Shown piece after piece: positions 35,955 through 46,106 of a stretch of DNA of 64,000 nucleotides. The notes under the pieces were generated by a model that ran no database searches, was not told the DNA's origin, and saw only the letters and a program-made list of their open reading frames with translations. The DNA is taken from assembly GCF_024834055.1 (NCBI RefSeq), contig NZ_JANUXZ010000004.1, forward strand, positions 62,001-126,000. The letters run 5' to 3'. The translations under genes and the position numbers were made by a program. The stretch comes from Corynebacterium sp. ES2730-CONJ (GTDB taxonomy: Bacteria; Actinomycetota; Actinomycetes; Mycobacteriales; Mycobacteriaceae). The first letter of the stretch is position 1, and every line of letters begins with the position of its first letter.

Positions 35955-35975
35955 AAACTGACCGTGAGTCAGTTT
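35955..35975 (-). promoter_or_regulatory. 5' UTR hairpin before the porH ribosome binding site
   Basis: AAACTGAC-CGTGA-GTCAGTTT: perfect 8-bp arms ending about 8 bases before AAGGAG of the PorH-like gene. It may protect the abundant porin message or control translation. A plausible promoter lies upstream (TTGTAG near 36053, CACAAT near 36030 on the minus strand). Confidence 0.55.
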
Positions 35976-36060
35976 GTGAAGCGGATATGTCGTACACCCC
36001 TGATGAAGCGGTGTCTCTGAAACTATTGTGCCACAGGATGAGCAATCTACAAATCAAGTT

Positions 36061-36140
36061 GGTCATAAAGTTTATCCAGCCTGCAAAGATCTCGGTAGGT
36101 TCACCTACGTCTCACCGATTAGGCTAAAACTTTATCGACC
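36061..36140. repeat. 80-bp imperfect inverted repeat upstream of the porin genes
   Basis: Outer arms GGTCATAAAGTTT (36061-36073) and AAACTTTATCGACC (36127-36140) pair with one bulge; AGCCT/AGGCT segments pair inside; the centre is GTAGGT-TC-ACCTAC (36095-36108). The whole can fold into a long branched hairpin. It is upstream of the porin promoter candidate. It may be an operator array or a remnant of a short mobile element. Confidence 0.6.
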
Positions 36141-36485
36141 CGAACATATTGGGTCTCAACTGGGTTTATAAGGTTTACTCACGCAATGATTATAAAGATT
36201 TACTCCCCCAACCGTAACGCAGAAGATGCTGGCCACGATAACGCTCCACACTGTGGCTCACCGCGAAAAATTAGTATGAATATTATTCTCCAATACCCCT
36301 TAGCGGGGGTGCAATATCCCAGCTAGACGTTCCACACTAGCTCCATCACGTCGCCGAGAATATGAGCAGATTGCTGGGACAATAGGGGGAAATTGCCGGC
36401 GTCTAGCACCTGCCTTACCCTTAACTGCAAGAGATGCGAAATCTAAGAGCACTACACGAGTGCATTCCTTGGGGTTTGACAGCAC
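36141..36485. other. Gene-free stretch between porins and groEL terminator
   Basis: Part of the 601-base gap. Contains imperfect direct repeats TTATAAGGTTTACTC and TTATAAAGATTTACTC at about 36165-36206. A 68-codon minus-strand frame here runs through the groEL terminator and is unlikely to be real. Confidence 0.4.
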
Positions 36486-36519
36486 AAAAAGACGCCGTAG
36501 AGTCAACCCCTACGGCGTC
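36486..36519 (-). terminator. groEL terminator
   Basis: GACGCCGTAGAG and CCCTACGGCGTC form the stem; TTTTT follows on the minus strand. Confidence 0.9.
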
Positions 36520-36537
36520 AAAAGAGCTTTCTAGAAC

Positions 36538-38205
<1,668 letters not shown>

Positions 38206-38226
38206 TTACGTTTTTCGAACCTTTAT

Positions 38227-38253
38227 CTAGCACTCGTGGTAGCTAAGTGCTAA
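38227..38253. promoter_or_regulatory. CIRCE operator (HrcA) upstream of groEL
   Basis: CTAGCACTC-N9-AAGTGCTAA, against consensus TTAGCACTC-N9-GAGTGCTAA: two mismatches, exact spacer. About 46 bases before the groEL ATG. Its left half is also one arm of a second perfect 13-bp inverted repeat, GCACTCGTGGTAG (38230-38242) with CTACCACGAGTGC (38273-38285). Confidence 0.9.
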
Positions 38254-38356
38254 TTACGTTCTAGCAGTCAAACTACCACGAGTGCAAGAAAATTCGCTCG
38301 CAGCGAAGTCCAAGTTAAGTCCAATCGACTCATATCTATACTCCTACACGGATAAG

Positions 38357-38390
38357 CGCCGGATGGAAGGTACGTACCTTTCATCCGGCG
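38357..38390. promoter_or_regulatory. 34-bp near-perfect palindrome before the M20 peptidase gene
   Basis: CGCCGGATGGAAGGTAC followed directly by GTACCTTTCATCCGGCG: one G/A mismatch in 17 bp, no loop. It ends 10 bases before the ATG at 38401. groEL is divergent, so this cannot be its terminator. Candidate operator or 5' hairpin. Confidence 0.65.
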
Positions 38391-38400
38391 AGTGACTAGA

Positions 38401-39777
38401 ATGACCCCCATGATAGAAAAATCCACCATTGCACGCGTTCGCACCTATATTGAAGGTCAACGCGAACTCATCTGGGCTGACCTCAAAGCCCTCACCTCTT
38501 TCAATTCCGTCCACGGCATCACCGATCTAGCTGCCGATCACGCCCACGCCGGCCAATGGGTGCGCGAACAATTGGAATCCCTCGGCTTGGAAGTCACCGC
38601 CTATAAAGAGGAAACGCACTCCCCCATATTTATTGGCACCAAGGAGGCGCACGATGGTGCGCCTACCGTGCTGCTCTACAGCCACTACGATATTGTCCCA
38701 GCCGGTAATCGGGAACACTGGGACTCGGATCCTTTCTCCCTCACCGACCGGGATGGCCGCTGGTATGCTCGCGGCGCCGCGGACTGCAAAGGCAATATAG
38801 CCATGCATTTGGCCGCGCTACGCGCCGTCCGGGAATTCGGTGGGACCAACGCGGGTCTGATCGTTTTGCTTGAAGGGTCAGAGGAGCAAGGTGGTGCTGA
38901 GCTTTCAGCTCTCTTAAGCGAACGCCCCGACCTCGTCACTTCCGACGTGATCCTCATTGCCGATTCAGGTAATGCCAGCGTTGGTGAACCGACATTGACT
39001 ACCTCACTTCGCGGCGGTGGCCAGATCGATCTACGGGTGGATACTCTGAAAACTCCCGTCCACTCCGGCTCTTTCGGCGGTGCCGCCCCAGATGCCACCG
39101 CTGCATTGATCAGAATTATTGATTCCTTCCGCGATGAGTTTGGGCGCACCACGATTGATGGTGTGGACTGTACCGCCACATGGTCAGGCGCTAGCTATGA
39201 TAAAGATACTTTCCGCTCCGATGCGGGCCTCCTTGAGGGCCTTGAGGTCATGGGCACCGAGGACGACAACCCAGCCGATATGGTGTGGGCGCGCCCTGCA
39301 ATTTCAGTGACCGGATTCAGCTCCACGGAGGTAGCTGAGGCCGTTAATGCTGTACCTGCTACTGCCGCCGCGCGCCTGAATCTTCGTGTGCCCCCGGGAC
39401 TCGACGCTCACGACGTGGCCGAAGCCGTAGCTGCTCATGCCCGCGCGCACGCTCCGTGGGGAGTCCACCTTGACGTGGAAATCAGTGATATCAACCAGCC
39501 GTTCTCCGCGTCGGTCGACGGGCCCGCAGTTAAGGAATTCAGCCAAGCTCTCTCTGGCGCCTACGGAGATCGGAAAGTCAGCTATATCGGCTCGGGTGGC
39601 TCCATTCCGCTATGTACGGAACTCATGGAGATTAACCCCCATGCCGAGCTCACACTCTTCGGTGTAGAAGAGCCGCTGTGCACCATCCACTCCCCCAATG
39701 AATCAGTCGATCCCAATGAAATTCGCGATATTGCGATCGCCGAAGCAAGTTTCCTCCTAAGCTACGGGAAGAATTAG
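38401..39777 (+). CDS. M20-family metallopeptidase (dipeptidase)
   Basis: 458 residues from the ATG at 38401 (another ATG at 38410 is possible; no clear ribosome binding site). Two-zinc amino/dipeptidase fold: SHYDIVPAG (His and Asp ligands), ARGAADCKGNIAMHLAA (bridging Asp), EGSEEQGG (catalytic Glu pair), DSGNAS, and the C-terminal CTIHSPNESV (His ligand), with the dimerisation domain between. Cytosolic by absence of a signal. Substrate peptide unknown. Confidence 0.92.
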   Translation: MTPMIEKSTIARVRTYIEGQRELIWADLKALTSFNSVHGITDLAADHAHAGQWVREQLESLGLEVTAYKEETHSPIFIGTKEAHDGAPTVLLYSHYDIVPAGNREHWDSDPFSLTDRDGRWYARGAADCKGNIAMHLAALRAVREFGGTNAGLIVLLEGSEEQGGAELSALLSERPDLVTSDVILIADSGNASVGEPTLTTSLRGGGQIDLRVDTLKTPVHSGSFGGAAPDATAALIRIIDSFRDEFGRTTIDGVDCTATWSGASYDKDTFRSDAGLLEGLEVMGTEDDNPADMVWARPAISVTGFSSTEVAEAVNAVPATAAARLNLRVPPGLDAHDVAEAVAAHARAHAPWGVHLDVEISDINQPFSASVDGPAVKEFSQALSGAYGDRKVSYIGSGGSIPLCTELMEINPHAELTLFGVEEPLCTIHSPNESVDPNEIRDIAIAEASFLLSYGKN

Positions 39778-39782
39778 GATAA

Positions 39783-39813
39783 AGGCCTTGAAGAGCCACT
39801 CTCTTCAAGGCCT
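39783..39813. terminator. Terminator between M20 peptidase and the convergent small gene
   Basis: AGGCCTTGAAGAG and CTCTTCAAGGCCT, perfect 13-bp arms, 5-base loop, then CTTTCGTTTG. Confidence 0.85.
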
Positions 39814-39826
39814 CTTTCGTTTGCTC

Positions 39827-40210
39827 TTAGGAGTTCGAACTTAGCAGCGCGAGCAACTCAGCGTCATCGTTGACCTGGTGGAAAGCAATTTGGGTAGGAA
39901 TCACAGCCTTGTCGCGGAATATAAACCTCGGCAGTTTTAAGAGCTGAGACGGGTAATGATAGATATATAACTCCCGGAAGCGCTCCGGGGAGCGCTCCTT
40001 CAAAAGCTGAGCTAAAAATCCGCTCAAGCCGCGGGCTACTATATGGATCTCTCCGCGCACTTCGTGTTTATCCAAGAAACGCTCGACCGCGCGGGCTTGT
40101 TCGCGTAGGGGGCCAGGGCTAATGGGAGCGATTTTGATAGGGTGCAGCTTTTGTACCAGATCAGTAAAAATATCTGGTCGCTCACGTGGATCGTGCAGGA
40201 GGAGAAACAT
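39827..40210 (-). CDS. Small hydrolase-like protein, unknown function
   Basis: 127 residues. An alternating strand-helix layout and the loop IHIVARGLSGFLAQLLKER resemble the nucleophile elbow of alpha/beta hydrolases (GLSG, Ser as nucleophile), but it is less than half the usual length and no Asp/His partners are clear. It begins directly after the stop of the YbdK-like gene (0-2 base gap), so it is co-transcribed with it. It may be a reduced hydrolase or just a fold resemblance. Confidence 0.65.
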   Translation of the reverse strand: MFLLLHDPRERPDIFTDLVQKLHPIKIAPISPGPLREQARAVERFLDKHEVRGEIHIVARGLSGFLAQLLKERSPERFRELYIYHYPSQLLKLPRFIFRDKAVIPTQIAFHQVNDDAELLALLSSNS

Positions 40211-41350
40211 TTAGACCGGTTTTGGTGATTGGTGCGGTTGGTGTAATTCGGCTACGACCATATCCATCGCCGCATCCCAGGAACCGGTGCGTTGGTAGAG
40301 CTTTCGTTGGCGTTGATAAGAAGCTCCCGTCGCTATGATCGTGCGGATCCCTAGCAGCTCTTGGTCACACTGTAACTCACGAGCCAGTGGTAACAGCTCC
40401 GTCACTAGGGCTTCTAATTCCTCGGTCACTGGGCGTACTGAGGCGTCTTCATCAACGATCAACTCGGCCTCTAAGCCGAAACGCGCAGCACGCCATTTAT
40501 TGTCTGCCACCTGCCACGACTTCAGAGAAGGTAAGGTCTCGCCGCGCTCAATCATGCGGTCGAAGTGCACGACGAGGCAGTGCGCTAAAGCCACGGTTGC
40601 AGCCAACTCAGGGAAATTAGTAGGGGCATCGCACGCCCGAATCTCAATGGTCCCCCATTTACCCGAGGGACGGATATCAAGATGCATGGTACCGGTTAAT
40701 TCAGTTACCCCAGCCCGCTCTTGGTCGTTCATAAACAGTTCCCATTCCGACCAGTTAGCAAACTGATAGGGCAGACCTGCAGTTGGTAGTTGCTGATATA
40801 ACATGGTGCGATTGGACGCATAACCAGTATCGCAGCCTTCCCACCCTGGACTCGATGCAGTAAGCGCCAAAAGATGAGAGTACTTAGTCATGAGCGCGTT
40901 AATAATGGGCCACACGCGCTCCTTATCGGATATTCCCACATGTACGTGGAGACCCCAGATAAGCATCTGTTTGCCCCAGAATTGGGTGTATTCCACCATC
41001 TCGCCGTAACGGCCCTTGGTACTTACTTCCTGATCTAAATAGTGAGCGATGGGGTGTGAGCCAGCAGCCCACAATTCGAGCCCCCGCTCGGTAGCGGCTT
41101 CACGCACCGCACGCAGACCTACATCCAGATAGTTCACGGCCTCACCAACGGTTTGGCAAACGGGCGTGACAATCTCGACCGTATTTTGGAGGTATTCCAG
41201 CTCGAAACGAACGTCGGTACAGCGCTCACGAGCCTGCTCGGCGATTTCTTCAGCTATAGGCACCAGCTGGTAGGTCTGTGGATCCATGAGAGCAAGCTCC
41301 CATTCGACCCCGAGAGTGGGGTGCGCCGAGGCATTGAAACGTTGCTGCAT
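40211..41350 (-). CDS. Carboxylate-amine ligase, YbdK/GshA2 family
   Basis: 379 residues. Glutamate-cysteine ligase type 2 fold: [17 protein letters not shown] at the N-terminus, [13 protein letters not shown] (metal site), and [14 protein letters not shown]. coli YbdK has weak gamma-glutamylcysteine ligase activity. Corynebacteria use mycothiol, so a gamma-glutamyl amine or ergothioneine-like role is possible; not provable here. First gene of a two-gene unit. Confidence 0.9.
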   Translation of the reverse strand: MQQRFNASAHPTLGVEWELALMDPQTYQLVPIAEEIAEQARERCTDVRFELEYLQNTVEIVTPVCQTVGEAVNYLDVGLRAVREAATERGLELWAAGSHPIAHYLDQEVSTKGRYGEMVEYTQFWGKQMLIWGLHVHVGISDKERVWPIINALMTKYSHLLALTASSPGWEGCDTGYASNRTMLYQQLPTAGLPYQFANWSEWELFMNDQERAGVTELTGTMHLDIRPSGKWGTIEIRACDAPTNFPELAATVALAHCLVVHFDRMIERGETLPSLKSWQVADNKWRAARFGLEAELIVDEDASVRPVTEELEALVTELLPLARELQCDQELLGIRTIIATGASYQRQRKLYQRTGSWDAAMDMVVAELHQPHQSPKPV

Positions 41351-41354
41351 ATAC

Positions 41355-42062
41355 CTAGCGTATTTCCTGAGTCAGGACCACAGTGAGCGAACCAGGATCC
41401 TTGTATTCTTGAGGTAGATCAGCGGGAGCAGGTGCCGCGTTAGCACCCAGCTTTTGAGCAAGCTCGCGGGCTCCGGCCTCATTGTCGGTGTAGTAAACCG
41501 TATTCTGCGGGGCTACGAGCTGGCTCTCGGGAAGATTTCCCACTTCACCAACTTTGAATCCAACGTCATTGACTCGTATTTCCACACGGCCCGCCAACCC
41601 TGGTATGAGAGAGTTATTCAACACATTTACTGGCGCGGCTGGAGCGGGCGCCGGTGCAGGAGCTGCGGGCGCTGGTGCTGCTGGAGGAGCAGCTGGGGTT
41701 CCGGGGTCCACGGCTCCAGCAGTCCCACCCCGTGGGGTGGCCGGGGCTGGGGTTGCTGGTGCAGCCTCTCCTATATTTTCAGCCCAAGGAACCGGGGCTG
41801 GGGTTGCCTCAGACTTCTCCTTGTAAGACGTGTCAGTCTTTTTTACTGGAGCAGGGGTGGTTGTTTCCTTTCGGGCTACGGGTTTCCCGGCAGTCTTATC
41901 GGTGTCCGCGACGGGGTATGGAGCTGCCCAGTTATCTAAAGAATCCGAGCGATTGAGCTGGAATACTCCCCACGATGCGAGGAGAAGTGCCACTGCAATC
42001 AAAATCATGGCCATTCCGCGCAGGGGAAGCGTCTGACTGGTCTCTTTGTCCATCACATTCAT
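41355..42062 (-). CDS. Membrane-anchored LytR_C domain protein
   Basis: 235 residues. One membrane segment (about 16-35), then a Lys/Thr/Pro/Ala-rich linker with a long Ala-Pro repeat (about 85-145), then a LytR C-terminal (LytR_C) domain starting [16 protein letters not shown] and containing [16 protein letters not shown]. In actinobacteria such proteins sit beside DUF3263 genes; the domain also occurs in LytR-CpsA-Psr wall ligases. No catalytic domain is present. Starts 3 bases after the DUF3263 gene. Confidence 0.88.
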   Translation of the reverse strand: MNVMDKETSQTLPLRGMAMILIAVALLLASWGVFQLNRSDSLDNWAAPYPVADTDKTAGKPVARKETTTPAPVKKTDTSYKEKSEATPAPVPWAENIGEAAPATPAPATPRGGTAGAVDPGTPAAPPAAPAPAAPAPAPAPAAPVNVLNNSLIPGLAGRVEIRVNDVGFKVGEVGNLPESQLVAPQNTVYYTDNEAGARELAQKLGANAAPAPADLPQEYKDPGSLTVVLTQEIR

Positions 42063-42065
42063 ATC

Positions 42066-42305
42066 CTAACTCGTTGTACCTGAACGCTTGAATCTCTCTT
42101 CATCCCTAGTATCCCTTAACCTGCGCAGGCGCGCAGTCAGGAGTGGATATTCTTGCATCATGGCTGGCTGATCAATAATTTTATTCAAAAGTTGATAATA
42201 CCTAATCGGGCTCATTCCCAATTGCTTTCTAATCGCTTCTTCTTTGGCCCCAAGACTCCGCGGTGCTTGTTGCTCGAAAGCAAGTAGATTACGTGCCTCA
42301 TCCAT
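42066..42305 (-). CDS. DUF3263 small protein
   Basis: 79 residues from the ATG at 42305; a GTG at 42314 is in frame. [29 protein letters not shown] and [17 protein letters not shown] show the small helical DUF3263 fold, reminiscent of a helix-turn-helix. First of a two-gene unit with LytR_C. Its start is only 17 bases from the divergent def start, with a palindrome between. Confidence 0.88.
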   Translation of the reverse strand: MDEARNLLAFEQQAPRSLGAKEEAIRKQLGMSPIRYYQLLNKIIDQPAMMQEYPLLTARLRRLRDTRDEERFKRSGTTS

Positions 42306-42307
42306 GT

Positions 42308-42320
42308 AATACACTGTATT
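42308..42320. promoter_or_regulatory. 13-bp palindrome between DUF3263 and def starts
   Basis: AATACA-C-TGTATT. The two start codons are so close (17 bases) that core promoters must overlap and the messages are probably leaderless; the palindrome covers the shared -10 zone. Confidence 0.45.
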
Positions 42321-42322
42321 GC

Positions 42323-42928
42323 ATGACTGTTCGACCTATCGTTATATATGGTACCCCCGTCCTGCACGCTCCCACGGAAACTGTTACCGAACCCGTCTCT
42401 GAACTGCAGGAATTAATCGCCGATATGTATGAAACCATGGCGGTTGCACGAGGAGTAGGCCTAGCAGCGAACCAGATCGGTGTGAATAAACGCATCTTCG
42501 TATTCGACTGCCCCGATGACCAAGGTGTCTACCACCGTGGGTGCTTTATCAATCCTGTGCTGGAAACCTCCGATATTCCTCTCGGCATGCCAGAAACTGA
42601 TGGGTCGGATGATGAGGGATGCCTGTCGCTGCCGGGTCTGGGCTTTCCTACTGGCCGCGCCTCATGGGCAAAAGTCACTGGTCTTAACGAACAGGGCGAA
42701 GAGGTCAGTATGGAGGCCACTGGTTTCCTAGCGCGGTGTTTCCAACACGAAGTGGGCCACCTCGATGGCTTCGTCTACGCCGATGTACTCGTCGGGCGTT
42801 GGAAGCGTGCCGCTAAAAAAGCTATCAAGGCTGAGGGTTGGGGTGCTCCCGGCTCCACATGGATGCCTGGCGAAGATGTCGATCCCTTTGGACACGATGA
42901 TCTCGACGAGGAATGTGACGAGAACTAA
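42323..42928 (+). CDS. def: Peptide deformylase
   Basis: 201 residues from the ATG at 42323; the 20 codons upstream lie over the divergent gene. Removes the formyl group from nascent proteins. Motifs [18 protein letters not shown] (Cys metal ligand) and QHEVGHLDG (HEXXH). The C-terminal acidic extension is normal for actinobacteria. Its stop and the next ATG share a base. Confidence 0.96.
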   Translation: MTVRPIVIYGTPVLHAPTETVTEPVSELQELIADMYETMAVARGVGLAANQIGVNKRIFVFDCPDDQGVYHRGCFINPVLETSDIPLGMPETDGSDDEGCLSLPGLGFPTGRASWAKVTGLNEQGEEVSMEATGFLARCFQHEVGHLDGFVYADVLVGRWKRAAKKAIKAEGWGAPGSTWMPGEDVDPFGHDDLDEECDEN

Positions 42929-43821
42929 TGTCTTTTATCTTTAGGTCCGACTCCCCTGCGGTAGGCGAACGCATCGTCTTGCGTCGTGCTGTGGCCGGGT
43001 CTTCGGAGTTAGAGGCTCAAAAAGCGCATACCGATATCATTGGCCATGTCGTCGAGATCAACCAGGGGCACTCAATCACGGTGCGCCCCCAAAAGGTTGG
43101 CGGTTATATTTCCTCCAAACCGGTCATCACAGTGCCGTGGGAGGAAGTGCATATTATCAAGAAGTTATCCCCACGTACCGTAAGAAATGCAGATATCCGC
43201 GCTCTGGAGTCAGCTTATGCACACAGCGTTGCTTGCGAATATCACACCTGGTCTACCAACAGACAATGGCTCATGCGCGCGGGGAGCCACCACGGCTTAG
43301 CCTTCGAATCGGCCATCCCCCTTGGCCCGTCAGCAGCTTTTGGCGAGGTCCCCGTGGCGGACATCCAGGCCTTCTCCCAACACCACGGGGTGCCGCCTCG
43401 CGTGTGGCTACCAGAACGGATAGGCAGGCCCGCCGAGCGCATGGTGAAAGATGTCGGACCAGAGATTATCGCCTTAGTACAATCGCTGCACCCGCTCAAC
43501 GCGGATCGCGCAGCACCCGAGGAGTCTGCGCCTATTCGGCACACCGTGAGGATCGAAACGGCGGACAGTGAACTAGATCTTTGTGCCACTGGGGTGGTCG
43601 TCCATGGTTATTTGGGTATTTTCCTCCCCGAAGTAGCGCCACACGACCTAGCTAAAAGCCAGGTGGACGCGGCGATAGCAGCTATCATATCGTGGGGCTC
43701 GAGCGTGCAGGCGCATACGGCCTATTATTATATGCACCCAGGTTACGAAGCCCTGCTATCGGTCTTCGAATCCCTGGGTTTTTATGAGCATCACCGGTCG
43801 CGGGTGGGAGTTTTGGGCTAG
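42928..43821 (+). CDS. GNAT acetyltransferase with N-terminal SH3-like domain (Rv0428c type)
   Basis: 297 residues. The N-terminal 75 residues (GERIVLRRAVAG ... SITVRPQKVGG ... VPWEEVHIIKKL) look like a small beta-barrel; the C-terminal part (about 180-290) is GNAT-like with AYYYMHPGYEALLSVFESLGFYEHH as the acetyl-CoA-fold end. In mycobacteria the same def-GNAT-xthA order occurs (Rv0429c to Rv0427c). Acceptor substrate unknown. One-base overlap with def. Confidence 0.85.
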   Translation: MSFIFRSDSPAVGERIVLRRAVAGSSELEAQKAHTDIIGHVVEINQGHSITVRPQKVGGYISSKPVITVPWEEVHIIKKLSPRTVRNADIRALESAYAHSVACEYHTWSTNRQWLMRAGSHHGLAFESAIPLGPSAAFGEVPVADIQAFSQHHGVPPRVWLPERIGRPAERMVKDVGPEIIALVQSLHPLNADRAAPEESAPIRHTVRIETADSELDLCATGVVVHGYLGIFLPEVAPHDLAKSQVDAAIAAIISWGSSVQAHTAYYYMHPGYEALLSVFESLGFYEHHRSRVGVLG

Positions 43822-43859
43822 CAGCGCATATCCCTCGTAGAAGGGTTAAACTCTTGGTT

Positions 43860-44615
43860 ATGCGAGTTGCTAATTGGAATATAAATTCGGTGCGTACTCG
43901 GACCGAGCGGGCACGCCAGTTCCTAGACCGTCACGATATTGATATCTGCCTGCTGCAGGAAACGAAGTGCACGGACGAGCAATTCCCCTATGATGCTTTC
44001 CCCGACTATGAAATCGCCCACTGTGGTTTTGGCCAATGGAATGGGGTAGCCATTCTCTCACGGGTCGGTTTGGATGATATCCAATATCATTTCCCTCATC
44101 AGCCCGGCTTTGCCAAAGACCCCCTTGCAGCTCAAGAGGTTGAAGCACGCGCTATTGGCGCCACCTGCCAAGGAGTTGAGGTGTGGAGTCTCTATACACC
44201 TCACGGTCGAAGCATCGCCGATGCCCACTATGACTACAAACTGCGATGGCTTTTTGGGTTACGCAACTATGTCGACACTACCTCGGGACCGCTTATTTTG
44301 GGTGGCGATTTTAATGTGATCCCCCGCGATGAGAATGTTTGGTCCGTTGCTGCTTTTGCTGGTAAGACCCATATTACGGAACCCGAACGACAAGCCTTCT
44401 TTGCGCTAATCGACGCCGGTCTCGAGATAGCCTCGCCCCAAACGGGTTATTCGAATTTTGATTACAAAGACTTCCGATTTGAACGCAACGAGGGTTTGCT
44501 CATTGATTTCCAGCTCAGCCGAGATTTAACTATTGGCGATAGCTTTATTGACTTAGACGAACGGCGTGGCAAGGGGGCTTCTGATCATACCCCGGTGGTA
44601 GTTGATTATCGGTGA
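43860..44615 (+). CDS. xthA: Exodeoxyribonuclease III
   Basis: 251 residues from the ATG at 43860 (a TTG two codons upstream is unlikely). AP endonuclease/3'-phosphatase of base-excision repair. MRVANWNINSVRTR, LLQETKCTD (metal Glu), LGGDFNVIPRDENVW and KGASDHTPVVVD (catalytic Asp-His) are the ExoIII motifs. Its stop overlaps the cls start (GTGA). Confidence 0.96.
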   Translation: MRVANWNINSVRTRTERARQFLDRHDIDICLLQETKCTDEQFPYDAFPDYEIAHCGFGQWNGVAILSRVGLDDIQYHFPHQPGFAKDPLAAQEVEARAIGATCQGVEVWSLYTPHGRSIADAHYDYKLRWLFGLRNYVDTTSGPLILGGDFNVIPRDENVWSVAAFAGKTHITEPERQAFFALIDAGLEIASPQTGYSNFDYKDFRFERNEGLLIDFQLSRDLTIGDSFIDLDERRGKGASDHTPVVVDYR

Positions 44616-46069
44616 ATCTAGACCTCGGATCGTGGCAGACCATCCTGCTCATTATTGATTATTCGATCAAAATTATCGCCATTGGTTTCGTACCCGAGGG
44701 TCGGCGCCCCTCATCCTCGACTGCATGGTTGCTTGCAATTCTTGTGCTGCCCTATATCGGGTTGCCGCTCTTTCTCTTAATGGGCTCACCCTATATCAAT
44801 AGGCGACGCCACGCCGTACTCGAAGAGGCAAATAAGCGCTTCTCACAGCGAAAACACATCAGTACTGTTCCCACCTTGATCCCCGAATTGGCATCTATAG
44901 TTAGCCTGAATAAGCATCTCACCTCCATGCCCTTGGCGACAGGGATCAATTATGGGGTGCACTCTTCTTTCCACGACAGTTTGAAACGCATGACCAAAGC
45001 GGTCGATAATGCGCGCGAAAGTGTGCACGTAGAAATCTATATTGTCGCCTGGGACGAGGAAACTGATGCGTTTTTCCAGGCACTCAGGCGCGCAGTCGAG
45101 CGCGGGGTTACCGTCCGACTCCTCTTTGACCACGTGGGGTCGTGGAAATATCCAGGTTATTTCTCTTTAGGCAAACGCCTCGACGCTATAGGCGTGAGAT
45201 GGCATGTCATGTTGCCGCTGCGCCCGTGGCGGTGGCGATTCCGGCGCCCCGATCTACGCAATCACCGCAAAATTCTCATCGTTGATGGTCACCGCGCCTT
45301 CTTAGGGTCGCAAAACCTTATTGCACCGCACTATTTATTGCGCAAGAATCGCCGTGACGGGCGCGAATGGGTAGATATCATGGTGGAAATGGGTGGGCCC
45401 ATCGTTACTGATATCAACCATATCTTCGCGGTGGATTGGTATCTTGAAACTGAAGAATTATTAGAACTGCCCGAGAACCCCGCTCCAACCCCCGGCGCGG
45501 ATCACGTCAATATTATGCAGTTAGTGCCCTCCGGCCCAGGTTATGAAACCGAACCTAATCTGCGGATGTTCAACTCGATTATCCACCAAGCAGTGGACCA
45601 CATTGTTATGTGCTCCCCCTATTTCATTCCCGACGAATCCCTCCTCGAAGCGGTCACATCAGCATGCTACCGCGGGGTCACCGTCGATCTCTTGGTTAGT
45701 GAAAAAGGGGATCAATTTATGGTGGCGCACGCTCAATCCTCCTATTACCAGGCTTTATTGGAGGCGGGAGTCAATATTTACCAATATCCAGCGCCCTTTG
45801 TGCTGCACAGTAAATTTCTCCTAGCTGACCCATTATCCGAGAATTCCTTGGGGGTATTCGGCTCCTCAAATATGGATATGCGCAGTTTTGGCCTTAACTA
45901 CGAGATCTCAGTAATGCTCACTCACGGCGATATGATCGAGGATCTCCACGAGATCGCCGTACAGTACCGAGATGCATCTATACCCCTGACCCTGGACGAA
46001 TGGAATACTCGGTCTCTAGGCAGGCGCTATATTGATAATATTATGCGCTTGAGTTCAGCTCTTCAGTAG
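44612..46069 (+). CDS. cls: Cardiolipin synthase (phospholipase D family)
   Basis: 485 residues, GTG start overlapping xthA. Two N-terminal membrane helices (about 5-25 and 36-56), then two HKD motifs: NHRKILIVDGH and LHSKFLLADPLSE, each followed by the usual Gly-Ser-Asn (LGSQN, FGSSNMDMRS). Condenses two phosphatidylglycerol molecules. Last gene of def-GNAT-xthA-cls. Confidence 0.93.
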   Translation: MNLDLGSWQTILLIIDYSIKIIAIGFVPEGRRPSSSTAWLLAILVLPYIGLPLFLLMGSPYINRRRHAVLEEANKRFSQRKHISTVPTLIPELASIVSLNKHLTSMPLATGINYGVHSSFHDSLKRMTKAVDNARESVHVEIYIVAWDEETDAFFQALRRAVERGVTVRLLFDHVGSWKYPGYFSLGKRLDAIGVRWHVMLPLRPWRWRFRRPDLRNHRKILIVDGHRAFLGSQNLIAPHYLLRKNRRDGREWVDIMVEMGGPIVTDINHIFAVDWYLETEELLELPENPAPTPGADHVNIMQLVPSGPGYETEPNLRMFNSIIHQAVDHIVMCSPYFIPDESLLEAVTSACYRGVTVDLLVSEKGDQFMVAHAQSSYYQALLEAGVNIYQYPAPFVLHSKFLLADPLSENSLGVFGSSNMDMRSFGLNYEISVMLTHGDMIEDLHEIAVQYRDASIPLTLDEWNTRSLGRRYIDNIMRLSSALQ

Positions 46070-46106
46070 CAAATAAGAATAAGCATGATTAATGTGCACG
46101 TAGGTA

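Noticed and set aside
36300..36506. 68-codon minus-strand frame between porins and groEL
   Set aside because: It starts inside the groEL terminator and has no recognisable protein features.
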